A stretch of DNA of 64,000 nucleotides from Sinosporangium album (GTDB lineage Bacteria > Actinomycetota > Actinomycetes > Streptosporangiales > Streptosporangiaceae), in the NCBI RefSeq assembly GCF_900100605.1, contig NZ_FNCN01000025.1:1-64000 (forward strand), written 5' to 3'. Positions within the stretch are counted from its first letter, which is position 1, and the number at the start of each line of letters is the position of its first letter. Below the pieces are notes generated by a model. The model was not told the DNA's origin and ran no database searches. It saw only the letters and a list, made by a program, of their open reading frames with translations. The position numbers were made by a program, and so were the translations under genes. Positions 34,419-42,570 of this stretch are shown in pieces.

Positions 34419-35903
34419 ATGGCCGAGCGCACACTTCGCGCGCGGGAGCGGTCCTTCTTCGGGCACCCGCGCGGCCTGGCCACGCTGTTCGGCACCGAGA
34501 TGTGGGAGCGTTTCAGCTTCTACGGCCTGCGCGCGATCCTCGCGCTGTTCCTGGCGGCACCGCCGGTCCGGAACGGGCTCGGGCTGCCCGCCGCGACGGC
34601 GTACGCGGTGGTGGGCATCTACCAGGGCCTCGTCTACCTGACCGCGCTGCCCGGCGGTTGGCTCGCCGACCGGGTGCTGGGGGCCCGCCGCGCGGTGCTG
34701 TGGGGCGGGGCCGTCATCATGTGCGGGCACATCGCCATGGCGGTGCCGGTGCCGGGCCCGGCGCTGATCTGGGTCGGGTTGACGCTCATCGTCGCCGGCA
34801 CGGGGCTGCTGAAGCCCAACATCTCCAGCATGGTCGGCCACCTGTACCGCGACGACGAGGACGCGCGGCGGGACTCCGGCTTCTCGCTGTTCTACATGGG
34901 CATCAACATCGGCGCCTTCGCGGGCATCTTCGTCACGCCCGCGCTCGCCGGGGAGGACCGGTGGCACCTGGCCTTCGGCGCGGCGGCGGTGGGCATGGCC
35001 GTCGGGCTCGCGCAGTACGTGCTGGGTGGACGGCACCTCCGGGGCGCGGGACTGCGCCCCGGCGACCCGCTCACGGCGGCCGAGCGCGCCCGCGCGGTGA
35101 GCCGGGTCGGCGTGGCGGCGGCCGCGGTCGCGGCGGTCGCGCTGGCCGCGGCGAGCGCCGGGATGCTGACGGTCGACAACGTGACCTACGCCGCGACGGC
35201 GGTGACGGTGGCCGTGCCCGTGGCCTACTTCGTCTACATCCTGCGCCACCCCCACGTGACGGCGGATGAGCGGCGGCGGATGGCGGCCTACATCTGGCTC
35301 TTCGCCGCCGCCGCGATCTTCTGGATGATCTTCGATCTGGCGCCGGGCCCGGTCACCGGCTTCGCCAGGAACCACGTGGACCTCACGGTCTTCGGCTACG
35401 CGATCCCGGCGGGCTGGACCCAGAACTTCAACTCGCTCTTCGTGATCGTCTTCGCCGGGGTCTTCGCGGCGCTCTGGCTCAAGGTGGGCGACCGGGTCGG
35501 CAGTCCGGCCAAGTTCGCCTTCGCCCTGTTCATGGCGGGGCTGAGCTTCGTCGTGCTCTCCGCCGCAGCGGGCATCGCCGAAGGCGGGGCGAAGGTCGGC
35601 ATCGCGTGGCTCGCGCTCATGTACCTCATCCAGACCTTCGGCGAGCTGTCACTCAGCCCGGTGGGCCTGTCGGTCACCGCCAAGCTCGCGCCGGTCGCCT
35701 TCAAGGGGCAGATGCTGGGCGTGTGGTTCCTGGCCTCGGCCGTGGGGGACTCGGTCGGCGGGCAGACCTACCGGCTGCGGGCCTTCGTCAGCGAGACGCA
35801 GTACTTCCTGCTTCTGGCGGCCGTCGCGGTGCTCGCCGGGCTCGTCCTGCTGGCCTGGTCCGGCAGGTTGCGTCACCTCACGGGAGAGCACATTCCGGCA
35901 TAG
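34419..35903 (+). CDS. POT/PTR family proton-dependent peptide transporter
   Basis: A 494-residue MFS-type membrane protein with about 12-14 hydrophobic segments. The POT signatures are GTEMWERFSFYGLRAIL at the N-terminus and GGWLADRVLGARR after helix 2. It imports di- and tripeptides with protons. ATG 34419 starts the family-like AERTLRARERSFFGHPRGL. The TRIC gene follows by 14 bp, so they are probably co-transcribed. Confidence 0.93.
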   Translation: MAERTLRARERSFFGHPRGLATLFGTEMWERFSFYGLRAILALFLAAPPVRNGLGLPAATAYAVVGIYQGLVYLTALPGGWLADRVLGARRAVLWGGAVIMCGHIAMAVPVPGPALIWVGLTLIVAGTGLLKPNISSMVGHLYRDDEDARRDSGFSLFYMGINIGAFAGIFVTPALAGEDRWHLAFGAAAVGMAVGLAQYVLGGRHLRGAGLRPGDPLTAAERARAVSRVGVAAAAVAAVALAAASAGMLTVDNVTYAATAVTVAVPVAYFVYILRHPHVTADERRRMAAYIWLFAAAAIFWMIFDLAPGPVTGFARNHVDLTVFGYAIPAGWTQNFNSLFVIVFAGVFAALWLKVGDRVGSPAKFAFALFMAGLSFVVLSAAAGIAEGGAKVGIAWLALMYLIQTFGELSLSPVGLSVTAKLAPVAFKGQMLGVWFLASAVGDSVGGQTYRLRAFVSETQYFLLLAAVAVLAGLVLLAWSGRLRHLTGEHIPA

Positions 35904-35917
35904 ACGACAATTCTCCC

Positions 35918-36547
35918 GTGAACGACACGCTGCACGTCAGCCCGCTGCTGGACCTCGCGGGCATCTTCGTCTTCGCCCTCTCCGGAGCGCTCATGGGAGC
36001 GCGCAAACGCCTCGACGTGGTGGGCATGGCGGTGCTGGCGTCGATGACCGCGCTCGGCGGCGGCATCCTGCGTGATCTGATCCTGAACGTGCGCCCCGCG
36101 GCGTTCGAGAGCCTCGGCTACGTGCTCGTGCCCCTGCTCGCCACGGTGATCGTGTTCTTCTGGCATCCGCAGGTCGAGCGGGGCATGCCGACGGTGCTGG
36201 TGTTCGACGCCGCCGGACTCGGGCTGTTCTGCGCCGTCGGTACGGAGAAGGCGCTCACGGTGGGCTTCAGCCCGCTGCACGCGGTGCTGCTCGGGATGAC
36301 CACGGCGGTCGGCGGCGGCATCCTGCGCGACGTGTTGGCGGGGCAGATCCCGAGCCTGCTCTACGACCGCCAGCTCTACGCGGTGCCCGCCCTGCTGGGC
36401 TCGGCCGTGATGGCCCTGCTCTGGGGGGCCGGCTTCACCGGCTGGCCCGCCACCCTCGCCGCCGCCGTCCTCGCGTTCCTCCTGCGCATCCTCGCCATGC
36501 GGTACGGCTGGCGCGCGCCCCTGGCCCGCGGGATCCCCGACGAGTAG
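35918..36547 (+). CDS. TRIC-type (UPF0126) cation channel family protein
   Basis: A 209-residue membrane protein with about seven segments and two internal repeats, each with GGGILRD (ALGGGILRDLILN and AVGGGILRDVLAG), as in prokaryotic TRIC channels. GTG 35918 lies 14 bp after the POT gene. The bacterial role is uncertain, possibly K+ or glycine-related. Confidence 0.9.
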   Translation: MNDTLHVSPLLDLAGIFVFALSGALMGARKRLDVVGMAVLASMTALGGGILRDLILNVRPAAFESLGYVLVPLLATVIVFFWHPQVERGMPTVLVFDAAGLGLFCAVGTEKALTVGFSPLHAVLLGMTTAVGGGILRDVLAGQIPSLLYDRQLYAVPALLGSAVMALLWGAGFTGWPATLAAAVLAFLLRILAMRYGWRAPLARGIPDE

Positions 36548-36560
36548 ACCGCCGCAGCGC

Positions 36561-36581
36561 CTGTCACAACCCCCGTGACAG
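36561..36581. terminator. weak hairpin CTGTCAC...GTGACAG between convergent genes
   Basis: A 7-bp perfect stem with a 7-nt loop lies between the convergent TRIC and MocR genes, followed by two further CCCGTCACAG copies. It may serve as a terminator; weak evidence. Confidence 0.4.
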
Positions 36582-36610
36582 CACCCGTCACAGCCCTGCC
36601 GCAGCGCCCG

Positions 36611-38056
36611 TCACAGTGCCGGGGTGACCGCCTCGAACGACCGGCGCACCGGCCCCGGGCCGCCGTGGAAAGCCGCCGCGACCCGGCGCACGGCCTCGGT
36701 CACGACCTGCGGCGACTGCGTGTACGGCATGCGCACGTAGGCCTCCAGCGTGCCGTCGACGCCGAACCATGGGCCGGGCGCGAGCCGTACGCCCCGGGAC
36801 GCCGCCGCCTCGGCGAGAGGAGTGGCGGTGGGCCCGGGGAGCCGCGCCCACACGACTCCCCCGCCGTGGGGCATCGTGTAGGTCCACGAGGGCAGTTCGG
36901 CGGCGAGCGCCGCGGTCAGGGCCGCCCGCGAGGCGGCCAGCGCGCGGCGCCGTTCGGCGCGCCCGGCGTCGATGTCCTGGAACAGCCGGGCCACGACGAG
37001 CTGTTCGAGCACCGGGCTCGCGATGTCGACTCCGGCACGCAGCACCGCGAGCCGGCGGACCATCGCCGCCGTCGTGCGTATCCAGCCGATGCGCAGCCCG
37101 CCCCACCACAGCTTGGAGGCCGATCCGATGCTGATCACGCGGCCGTCGGTGTCGAACGCGGCCGTCGCCCTGGTCGCGGGCACGTCGTCGACGGCGGTCT
37201 CCGCCCAGCTCTCGTCGATCACCAAGGTGGTGCCGCAGGCGCGGGCCGCCGCGACGAGTTCCGCCCGCTTCTCGTCGCCCATCAGCCGACCGGTGGGGTT
37301 CTGGAAGTCGGGCATCAGGTAGGCGAGGCGGGCGGCGGACTGGCGCATCGCGGAGGTCAGCAGGTCGAGGTGCCAGCCGTCCGGCGGAATGCCCACCGGG
37401 ACGATGCGGGCGGCCCGCAGCCGCGCGAGATCGAGAATGTGCGGATAGGTCGGCGATTCGACCACCAGCGCATCCCCTGGCGCCATGAGTTGAAGCGTGA
37501 TCAGGTTCATGGCCTGCTGCGCCCCGGGGGTGATCAGGATCTGCTCGGGCCTGGTGGCGGCCCCGCGCTCGGTGTAGCGCGCGGCGACCAGCTCGCGCAG
37601 CGCGGGCAGGCCCGTGGGCTCGTAGCCGATGCCGAGCGCGTAGCGCGGCAGCTCCGCCGCGGCGGCCTCCACCGCGGCCGCGAGCGCGGCGCCCGCCGCC
37701 GGCGCGGCGCAGTGCATGGGGAGCAGCCCGCCACTCTCGGCCGCCACCCAGGGGTTGTCGACACCGAGCGCCCCGGAGTCGGGCAGCTCGGTCCAGCTTC
37801 CCGCCCCCTGCCTGCTCGCCAGGTAGCCCTCTTCGCGCAGCCGGTCATAGGCGGAGGTCACGGTGGTACGGCTGACGCCGAGCTCGGCGGCCAGGTGGCG
37901 TTCGGCGGGCAGGCGGACGCGGACCGCCAGGCCGCCGTCCAGGATGAGCGAGCGCACGGAGGAGGCGAGCGCCTGGTAGTAGGGCCGGGTGCCCGGGTCG
38001 ATCCGAACGAGCCGGGCCAGTTGGGTCGCACTGATATGACGGTTAAGGCCAGACAT
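36611..38056 (-). CDS. MocR-type GntR/aminotransferase transcriptional regulator (YczR-like)
   Basis: A 481-residue regulator. A GntR winged helix is at about 15-85 (LPAERHLAAELGVSRTTVTSAYDRLREEGYL), then a linker and a class I aminotransferase domain with the PLP lysine in SIGSASKLWWGGLRIGW. It is divergent from a YczE-type membrane protein gene with a 52-bp shared gap, the arrangement known for YczR regulators, so it probably controls that gene and itself. Confidence 0.9.
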   Translation of the reverse strand: MSGLNRHISATQLARLVRIDPGTRPYYQALASSVRSLILDGGLAVRVRLPAERHLAAELGVSRTTVTSAYDRLREEGYLASRQGAGSWTELPDSGALGVDNPWVAAESGGLLPMHCAAPAAGAALAAAVEAAAAELPRYALGIGYEPTGLPALRELVAARYTERGAATRPEQILITPGAQQAMNLITLQLMAPGDALVVESPTYPHILDLARLRAARIVPVGIPPDGWHLDLLTSAMRQSAARLAYLMPDFQNPTGRLMGDEKRAELVAAARACGTTLVIDESWAETAVDDVPATRATAAFDTDGRVISIGSASKLWWGGLRIGWIRTTAAMVRRLAVLRAGVDIASPVLEQLVVARLFQDIDAGRAERRRALAASRAALTAALAAELPSWTYTMPHGGGVVWARLPGPTATPLAEAAASRGVRLAPGPWFGVDGTLEAYVRMPYTQSPQVVTEAVRRVAAAFHGGPGPVRRSFEAVTPAL

Positions 38057-38108
38057 AAAGCCACTTTCCCGGATTGGCTATTCAAAGGCAACCGGGCGCA
38101 CCGACACG
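38057..38108. promoter_or_regulatory. divergent operator region between the MocR regulator and yczE
   Basis: The 52-bp gap is AT-richer than its surroundings. It has a small inverted repeat AGCCA (38059-38063) and TGGCT (38075-38079), and further TTGGC/AAGGC half-sites. It is the likely binding region of the regulator. Confidence 0.45.
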
Positions 38109-38747
38109 ATGGCGCCTGTCATGAGTGAAACAACCCTTCGCCGCCTCGGTCCGCTGCCCGGCCGCCTCGTGCGGCTCTACGCCGGTCTCGCGCTGTACGG
38201 CGCGGGCATCGGCCTCCAGATCGAATCCACCCTCGGCAACTTCCCCTGGGACGTGTTCCACCACGGCCTCAGCCTCATGTCCGGGTGGTCCATCGGCCTG
38301 GCGGTCACCGTCGTCGGCGTGTTCGTCATGCTGCTGTGGATCCCCCTGCGCCAGAAACCCGGCCTGGGCACCATCAGCAACGTCTTCTGCATCGGCCTCT
38401 TCGCCGACCTCACCCTCTGGCTCGCCCCCACCCCCGGCGACCTCGCCGTACGCTGGGCGTTCCTCGCGGCGGCCATCGTGATCACCGCGGTGGCCACGGG
38501 CCTCTACATCGGCGCCGGCTTCGGGGCCGGCCCGCGCGACGGGCTGATGACTGGCCTGGCCGCCAAGGGCCTGTCGATCCGGCTCAGCCGTATGCTCATC
38601 GAGGTCACCGTCCTTCTCGCCGGGTGGCTGCTCGGCGGCAACCTCGGGATCGGCACCCTGGTCTTCGCCCTGTCGATCGGGCCGATGACCCAGTTCTTCA
38701 TGCCGCTCCTGGCGGCGGATCGCCGCTCCGGCGCTCCGGGCGTATAA
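38109..38747 (+). CDS. yczE: YczE/YitT-type membrane protein
   Basis: A 212-residue membrane protein with about five segments and the family pattern GIGLQIESTLGNFPWDVFHHGLS and GFGAGPRDGLMTGL. Its function is unknown, but it is typically controlled by the divergent MocR-type regulator. ATG 38121 (MSETTLRRLG) is an alternative start; neither has a clear ribosome site. Confidence 0.87.
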   Translation: MAPVMSETTLRRLGPLPGRLVRLYAGLALYGAGIGLQIESTLGNFPWDVFHHGLSLMSGWSIGLAVTVVGVFVMLLWIPLRQKPGLGTISNVFCIGLFADLTLWLAPTPGDLAVRWAFLAAAIVITAVATGLYIGAGFGAGPRDGLMTGLAAKGLSIRLSRMLIEVTVLLAGWLLGGNLGIGTLVFALSIGPMTQFFMPLLAADRRSGAPGV

Positions 38748-38756
38748 CGTCGAGGC

Positions 38757-40511
38757 ATGCGGATCGAGGACTACGCCCTCATCGGTGACATGCAGTCGGC
38801 CGCCCTCGTCGGCCGGGACGGCTCGATCGACTGGCTGTGCCTGCCCCGGTTCGACTCGCCGGCCTGCTTCGCCTCCCTGCTGGGCAGCGAGCGCAACGGC
38901 CACTGGTGGATCGGTCCCTCCGGGAGGCCCATGGCCAACCGGCGACGCTACCGCGAGGACACGCTGATCCTCGAAAGCGAGTGGGACACCCCCGGCGGCA
39001 CGGTGAGGGTCATCGACTTCATGCCGCCCCGGCACGCCAACCCCGACGTGGTGCGCATCGTCGAGGGCGTGTCGGGCAGCGTGGAGATGTCCACCCAGAT
39101 CCGCATCCGGTTCGACTACGGGCGCGTGGTGCCGTGGGTGCGCCGCTCCGACGGCGACCTGCAGGCGATCGGCGGGCCCGACGCGGCGTGGCTGAACTCG
39201 CCCGTGCCGCTCACCGGCGGCGACTACGCCCACCAGGGAACGTTCCGCGTGTCGGCCGGGCAGCGCCTCGCGTTCGTCTTCACCTGGCACCCCTCGCACG
39301 AGCCGAGACCCGAGGAGATCGACCCCGAGTTCCAGCTCCGGGAGACCGAGGCGGGGTGGACCGAGTGGGTGGACGGCTGCGCCCACAAGGGCCGCTGGCG
39401 CGAGGCCGTGGTCCGGTCCCTCATCACGCTCAAGGGTCTGACCTACGCCCCCACCGGCGGCATCGTGGCCGCCCCCACCACCTCGCTGCCCGAGGACATC
39501 GGCGGCGTGCGCAACTGGGACTACCGCTACTGCTGGCTGCGCGACGCCACGATGACCCTCGACGCGCTGCTCGGCGCCGGCTACCTCGACGAGGCGCGGG
39601 ACTGGCGCGAATGGCTGCTGCGCGCCGTCGCCGGACGCGCCCAGGACCTCCAGATCATGTACGGCGTGGCCGGCGAGCGCCGCCTCCCCGAGATGGAGCT
39701 CGACTGGCTGCGCGGCTACGAGAACTCCCGCCCGGTGCGCATCGGCAACGGCGCCGTCAACCAGCTCCAGCTCGACGTCTACGGCGAGGTGGCCAACTGC
39801 CTCTACAGGGCCCGCGCCTCGGGGCTGGGCCACGACCGCCGCGCCTGGGCGATCCAGCGGGAGCTGGTCGGCTACCTGGAGTCCCAGTGGGATCAGCCCG
39901 ACGAGGGCATCTGGGAGGTCCGGGGGCCGCGCCGCCACTTCACCCACTCCAAGGTGATGTGCTGGGTGGCGCTGGACCGGGTGGTCCGCCAGGCCGAGAT
40001 CTTCGGCAAGCAGGCCCCGCTCGCCCGCTGGCGCGCGCTGCGCGACCAGATCCACGCCGAGATCTGCTCCAAGGGCTTCGACTCCGACACCGGCACCTTC
40101 ACGCAGTCGTACGGCTCCCGCGAGCTCGACGCGTCCCTGCTCCTCATCCCGGCGGTGGGCTTCCTGCCCGCCACCGACCCCCGGGTGGTCAACACGGTGC
40201 GGGCCATCGAGAGCGAGCTCATGGTGGATGGGTTCGTCCTGAGATACCCCGTGGCGGCGGACAACCCTGTGGACGGCCTGCCCGGCCGCGAGGGGGCGTT
40301 CCTCGCGTGCAGCTTCTGGCTGGCCGACGCCAAGGCGATGATCGGCTGCAAGGACGAGGCGATCGAGATGTTCGAGCGGCTGCTGGCGCTCCGCAACGAC
40401 GTGGGGCTGCTGGCGGAGGAGTACGACCCGGCGACGGGCCGCATGATGGGCAACTTCCCGCAGGCGTTCAGCCACGTGCCCTTGATCCACACGGCCCGCA
40501 CCCTGTCCTGA
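38757..40511 (+). CDS. glycoside hydrolase family 15 protein (trehalase/glucoamylase-like)
   Basis: A 584-residue cytoplasmic enzyme. The N-terminal beta domain begins IEDYALIGDMQSAALVGRDG and carries GSIDWLCLPRFDSPACF. The alpha/alpha barrel contains RNWDYRYCWLRDATMTL, the catalytic acid region PDEGIWEVRG and the second acid LLAEEYDP. It resembles mycobacterial GH15 trehalases. It starts 9 bp after yczE and may be co-transcribed. Confidence 0.92.
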   Translation: MRIEDYALIGDMQSAALVGRDGSIDWLCLPRFDSPACFASLLGSERNGHWWIGPSGRPMANRRRYREDTLILESEWDTPGGTVRVIDFMPPRHANPDVVRIVEGVSGSVEMSTQIRIRFDYGRVVPWVRRSDGDLQAIGGPDAAWLNSPVPLTGGDYAHQGTFRVSAGQRLAFVFTWHPSHEPRPEEIDPEFQLRETEAGWTEWVDGCAHKGRWREAVVRSLITLKGLTYAPTGGIVAAPTTSLPEDIGGVRNWDYRYCWLRDATMTLDALLGAGYLDEARDWREWLLRAVAGRAQDLQIMYGVAGERRLPEMELDWLRGYENSRPVRIGNGAVNQLQLDVYGEVANCLYRARASGLGHDRRAWAIQRELVGYLESQWDQPDEGIWEVRGPRRHFTHSKVMCWVALDRVVRQAEIFGKQAPLARWRALRDQIHAEICSKGFDSDTGTFTQSYGSRELDASLLLIPAVGFLPATDPRVVNTVRAIESELMVDGFVLRYPVAADNPVDGLPGREGAFLACSFWLADAKAMIGCKDEAIEMFERLLALRNDVGLLAEEYDPATGRMMGNFPQAFSHVPLIHTARTLS

Positions 40512-40530
40512 GGTGCTGAGCGTCCGCGCG

Positions 40531-40549
40531 GGGCGGCTCAGCCGCCCCG
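40531..40549. terminator. hairpin GGGGCGGC-TCA-GCCGCCCC
   Basis: A perfect 8-bp stem with a 3-nt loop between the convergent GH15 gene and the next minus-strand gene; probably bidirectional. Confidence 0.6.
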
Positions 40550-40556
40550 GACCGGC

Positions 40557-41474
40557 TCAGTCGCCCCGGGTGGCGATGTCGGCGAGCACTCTGGCGAACT
40601 CCCGGGAGGGGGCGACGACCAACCGGATGCGGCCGTCGCCCCCGACCAGGTCCGCCTTGATCAGGGTGAGCCGCCCATCGCACCACCAGTAGATCTGGGG
40701 GCTGACCGCGTCGCCCTCGCCGTCGTACTCCTTCTGCGCGTAGAGCCGCAGGCGTTCGATGGCCCGGACCACGCCGATGCCCCGCACCAAGTGGACGATC
40801 ATCGTGGCGGATGACGGGAAGGCGACCAGGGCGCCGTCATCGGGGACCGGGAGATACTCCTCAAGCCACCGCAGGTGGGCCGCCGCGCCGGCGGTCGAGC
40901 CGGACAGCCGCCAGACCGGGACACCGCTCAGGTCGGCCTCCTCGGCGGTGAGGCGCTCGTCGTGGCGGGCGTTGGTCAGGGCGAGGTCGAGCACCTCCCC
41001 GGAGGGGAGCGGCCAGCAGCCCGCCTCCTCGGGGCGGACAGCCCGTACGGCTCCGCCGTACCCGACGGTCAGCAGCTCGACGAGGTCGGAGCTGAGGTGG
41101 CGGCCGACGACGCGGCCGAGATCGGGGATGTCGTCGGCGAGTTGGACGCGGGTGCGCAGCAGGGGGCGGATCTGTTCCAGTTCCGCCGCGTCGAGGGGCT
41201 CCCCGGCGGTGGCGACGACGTGCGCGAGGTGGGCGGAGACGAGGGTGGGCCAGTCCTCACGGGCGCGTTTGGCGGCTTCGCGCCGGAGCCCGGTGAGCCG
41301 TACGGCGTGCCGGGTGCCGTCCTCGGCCGACAGCGCCAGGCTGGAGCCGTCCGCGGCGAACGCGCAGGTGTATCCGAGGGTTTCGGCGACCAGGGCGAGC
41401 AGGGAATCGAGGTCGACGTCCTCGGCGGCCCGCCGTGGCGCCTGCCGCTCCCGTCGCCGCCGGAACAGCCACAC
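40557..41474 (-). CDS. uncharacterised protein
   Basis: The 305-residue product starts with a basic run (MWLFRRRRERQAPRRAA) and is soluble, with no signal or membrane segment. Features such as RHLSSDLVELLTVGYGGAVRAV and LALTNARHDERL faintly recall DUF1444/YtpQ-like proteins, but I do not claim that family. GTG 41474 has AGAGGGG upstream. It is divergent from the sulfotransferase-like gene over a 208-bp gap. Confidence 0.75.
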   Translation of the reverse strand: MWLFRRRRERQAPRRAAEDVDLDSLLALVAETLGYTCAFAADGSSLALSAEDGTRHAVRLTGLRREAAKRAREDWPTLVSAHLAHVVATAGEPLDAAELEQIRPLLRTRVQLADDIPDLGRVVGRHLSSDLVELLTVGYGGAVRAVRPEEAGCWPLPSGEVLDLALTNARHDERLTAEEADLSGVPVWRLSGSTAGAAAHLRWLEEYLPVPDDGALVAFPSSATMIVHLVRGIGVVRAIERLRLYAQKEYDGEGDAVSPQIYWWCDGRLTLIKADLVGGDGRIRLVVAPSREFARVLADIATRGD

Positions 41475-41682
41475 GCGATGTGTCCCCTCTGCCGGTCGTC
41501 CTCCTCAGCACGTTGTCTCTATTGTCCCCTTCTCTCCGAGTAGGAGAAGCGCAGGAGAGCACGATTACGTATCAAAAACACCAAGAACCTCCCAGAATGT
41601 GGGGCCTATCACAGCAGGTGAGAGGGGGTGTCGCGCGCTCGGGTTCGCTCACGCGGCAAACGGTGTCACACTGTCCTCACCT
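41475..41682. promoter_or_regulatory. divergent promoter region
   Basis: This 208-bp gap contains an AT-rich core (about 41565-41600, ACGATTACGTATCAAAAACA) suitable for promoters in either direction. No specific site was recognised. Confidence 0.35.
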
Positions 41683-42570
41683 ATGCGACCTCCGCCCCAC
41701 ATCCTCGTGGTCAACGGCGTCAAGGTCCGTCGCCCCGTGTTCGTGCTCGCCGCTCCGCACTCGGGCGCGGACCTGCTGGGCCGTGCCTTGAAACGCTCCC
41801 CCGGCTTCCACGTCACGATGGGCCGCCCCGCCGTCGCCCACGTCATCTACGCCTTCGCCCGCAAACCGTCCATCGCCTCCGGGCGCGGGTCCGGAGCGGC
41901 CAGGGTGCTGCGCGACGCTCTGGCCGACTCCTGGCAGCTCCTGCCCGGCTCGTGCTTCGAGTGTCCCGGGTCCTGCCGCGAGGCCGGCGGCGTGACCGGC
42001 GGAGGCCCGTGCGCCACGCCCGGCACCGTGGCCCGGTTCGGCGACGCCGGCCCCGACCTGCTCTACAGCGCGCCGGTGCTGCTCCAGGCGTTCCCCGACG
42101 CGAGATTCGTGCAGGTCATCCGGGACGGCAGGGACGTGACCGCCGACATGCTCGCCGATCCGGCGTGCCTGGCGTGGTTCAAGCCGTCGATGCTCAGCGA
42201 GGAGACCGAGTTCCCCAACGCCTTCCTCGGCGTCAAGTCCGAGGAGCACCGCGACCGGTGGAAGGCCATGCCGACCGCGGGCAAGTGCGCTCTGCGCTGG
42301 CGCGGCGCGGTGCGCCTGTCTGCCGCGCTGCGGCAGGAGCTGCCGAAGGACCAGCTCCTCACCCTGCGCCACGAGAGCCTCCTCGACGACCCCGCCGAGA
42401 CCGCCGAGACCCTGTCGGCGTTCCTGGAGACGCGCGTCTCCAAGGTCGCGCTGTACGCCGCGGCCGGGCCGCCCCCCGGGTCCTGGCGGACCCGGCTGCG
42501 CCCCGAGGACGCCGCGCTGGTCGAGAAGGTCGCCAGGGAGGAGCTCGGCCGGCTCGGCTATCTGAGCTGA
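41683..42570 (+). CDS. sulfotransferase-like protein with a cysteine cluster
   Basis: The 295-residue product resembles the sulfotransferase family. A PAPS 5'-phosphosulfate loop-like motif is at about 18-36 (PVFVLAAPHSGADLLGRAL), and VQVIRDGRDVTADML corresponds to the 3'-phosphate-binding region. An unusual insertion carries C91, C94, C98 and C110 (CFECPGSC then C), which could bind zinc or iron-sulfur. The substrate is unknown. Its end overlaps the convergent ABC exporter gene by 13 bp. Confidence 0.78.
   Translation: MRPPPHILVVNGVKVRRPVFVLAAPHSGADLLGRALKRSPGFHVTMGRPAVAHVIYAFARKPSIASGRGSGAARVLRDALADSWQLLPGSCFECPGSCREAGGVTGGGPCATPGTVARFGDAGPDLLYSAPVLLQAFPDARFVQVIRDGRDVTADMLADPACLAWFKPSMLSEETEFPNAFLGVKSEEHRDRWKAMPTAGKCALRWRGAVRLSAALRQELPKDQLLTLRHESLLDDPAETAETLSAFLETRVSKVALYAAAGPPPGSWRTRLRPEDAALVEKVAREELGRLGYLS

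Noticed and set aside
38082-40490. Long minus-strand open frame (802 codons) across yczE and GH15
   Set aside because: Antisense shadow of two well-supported genes.
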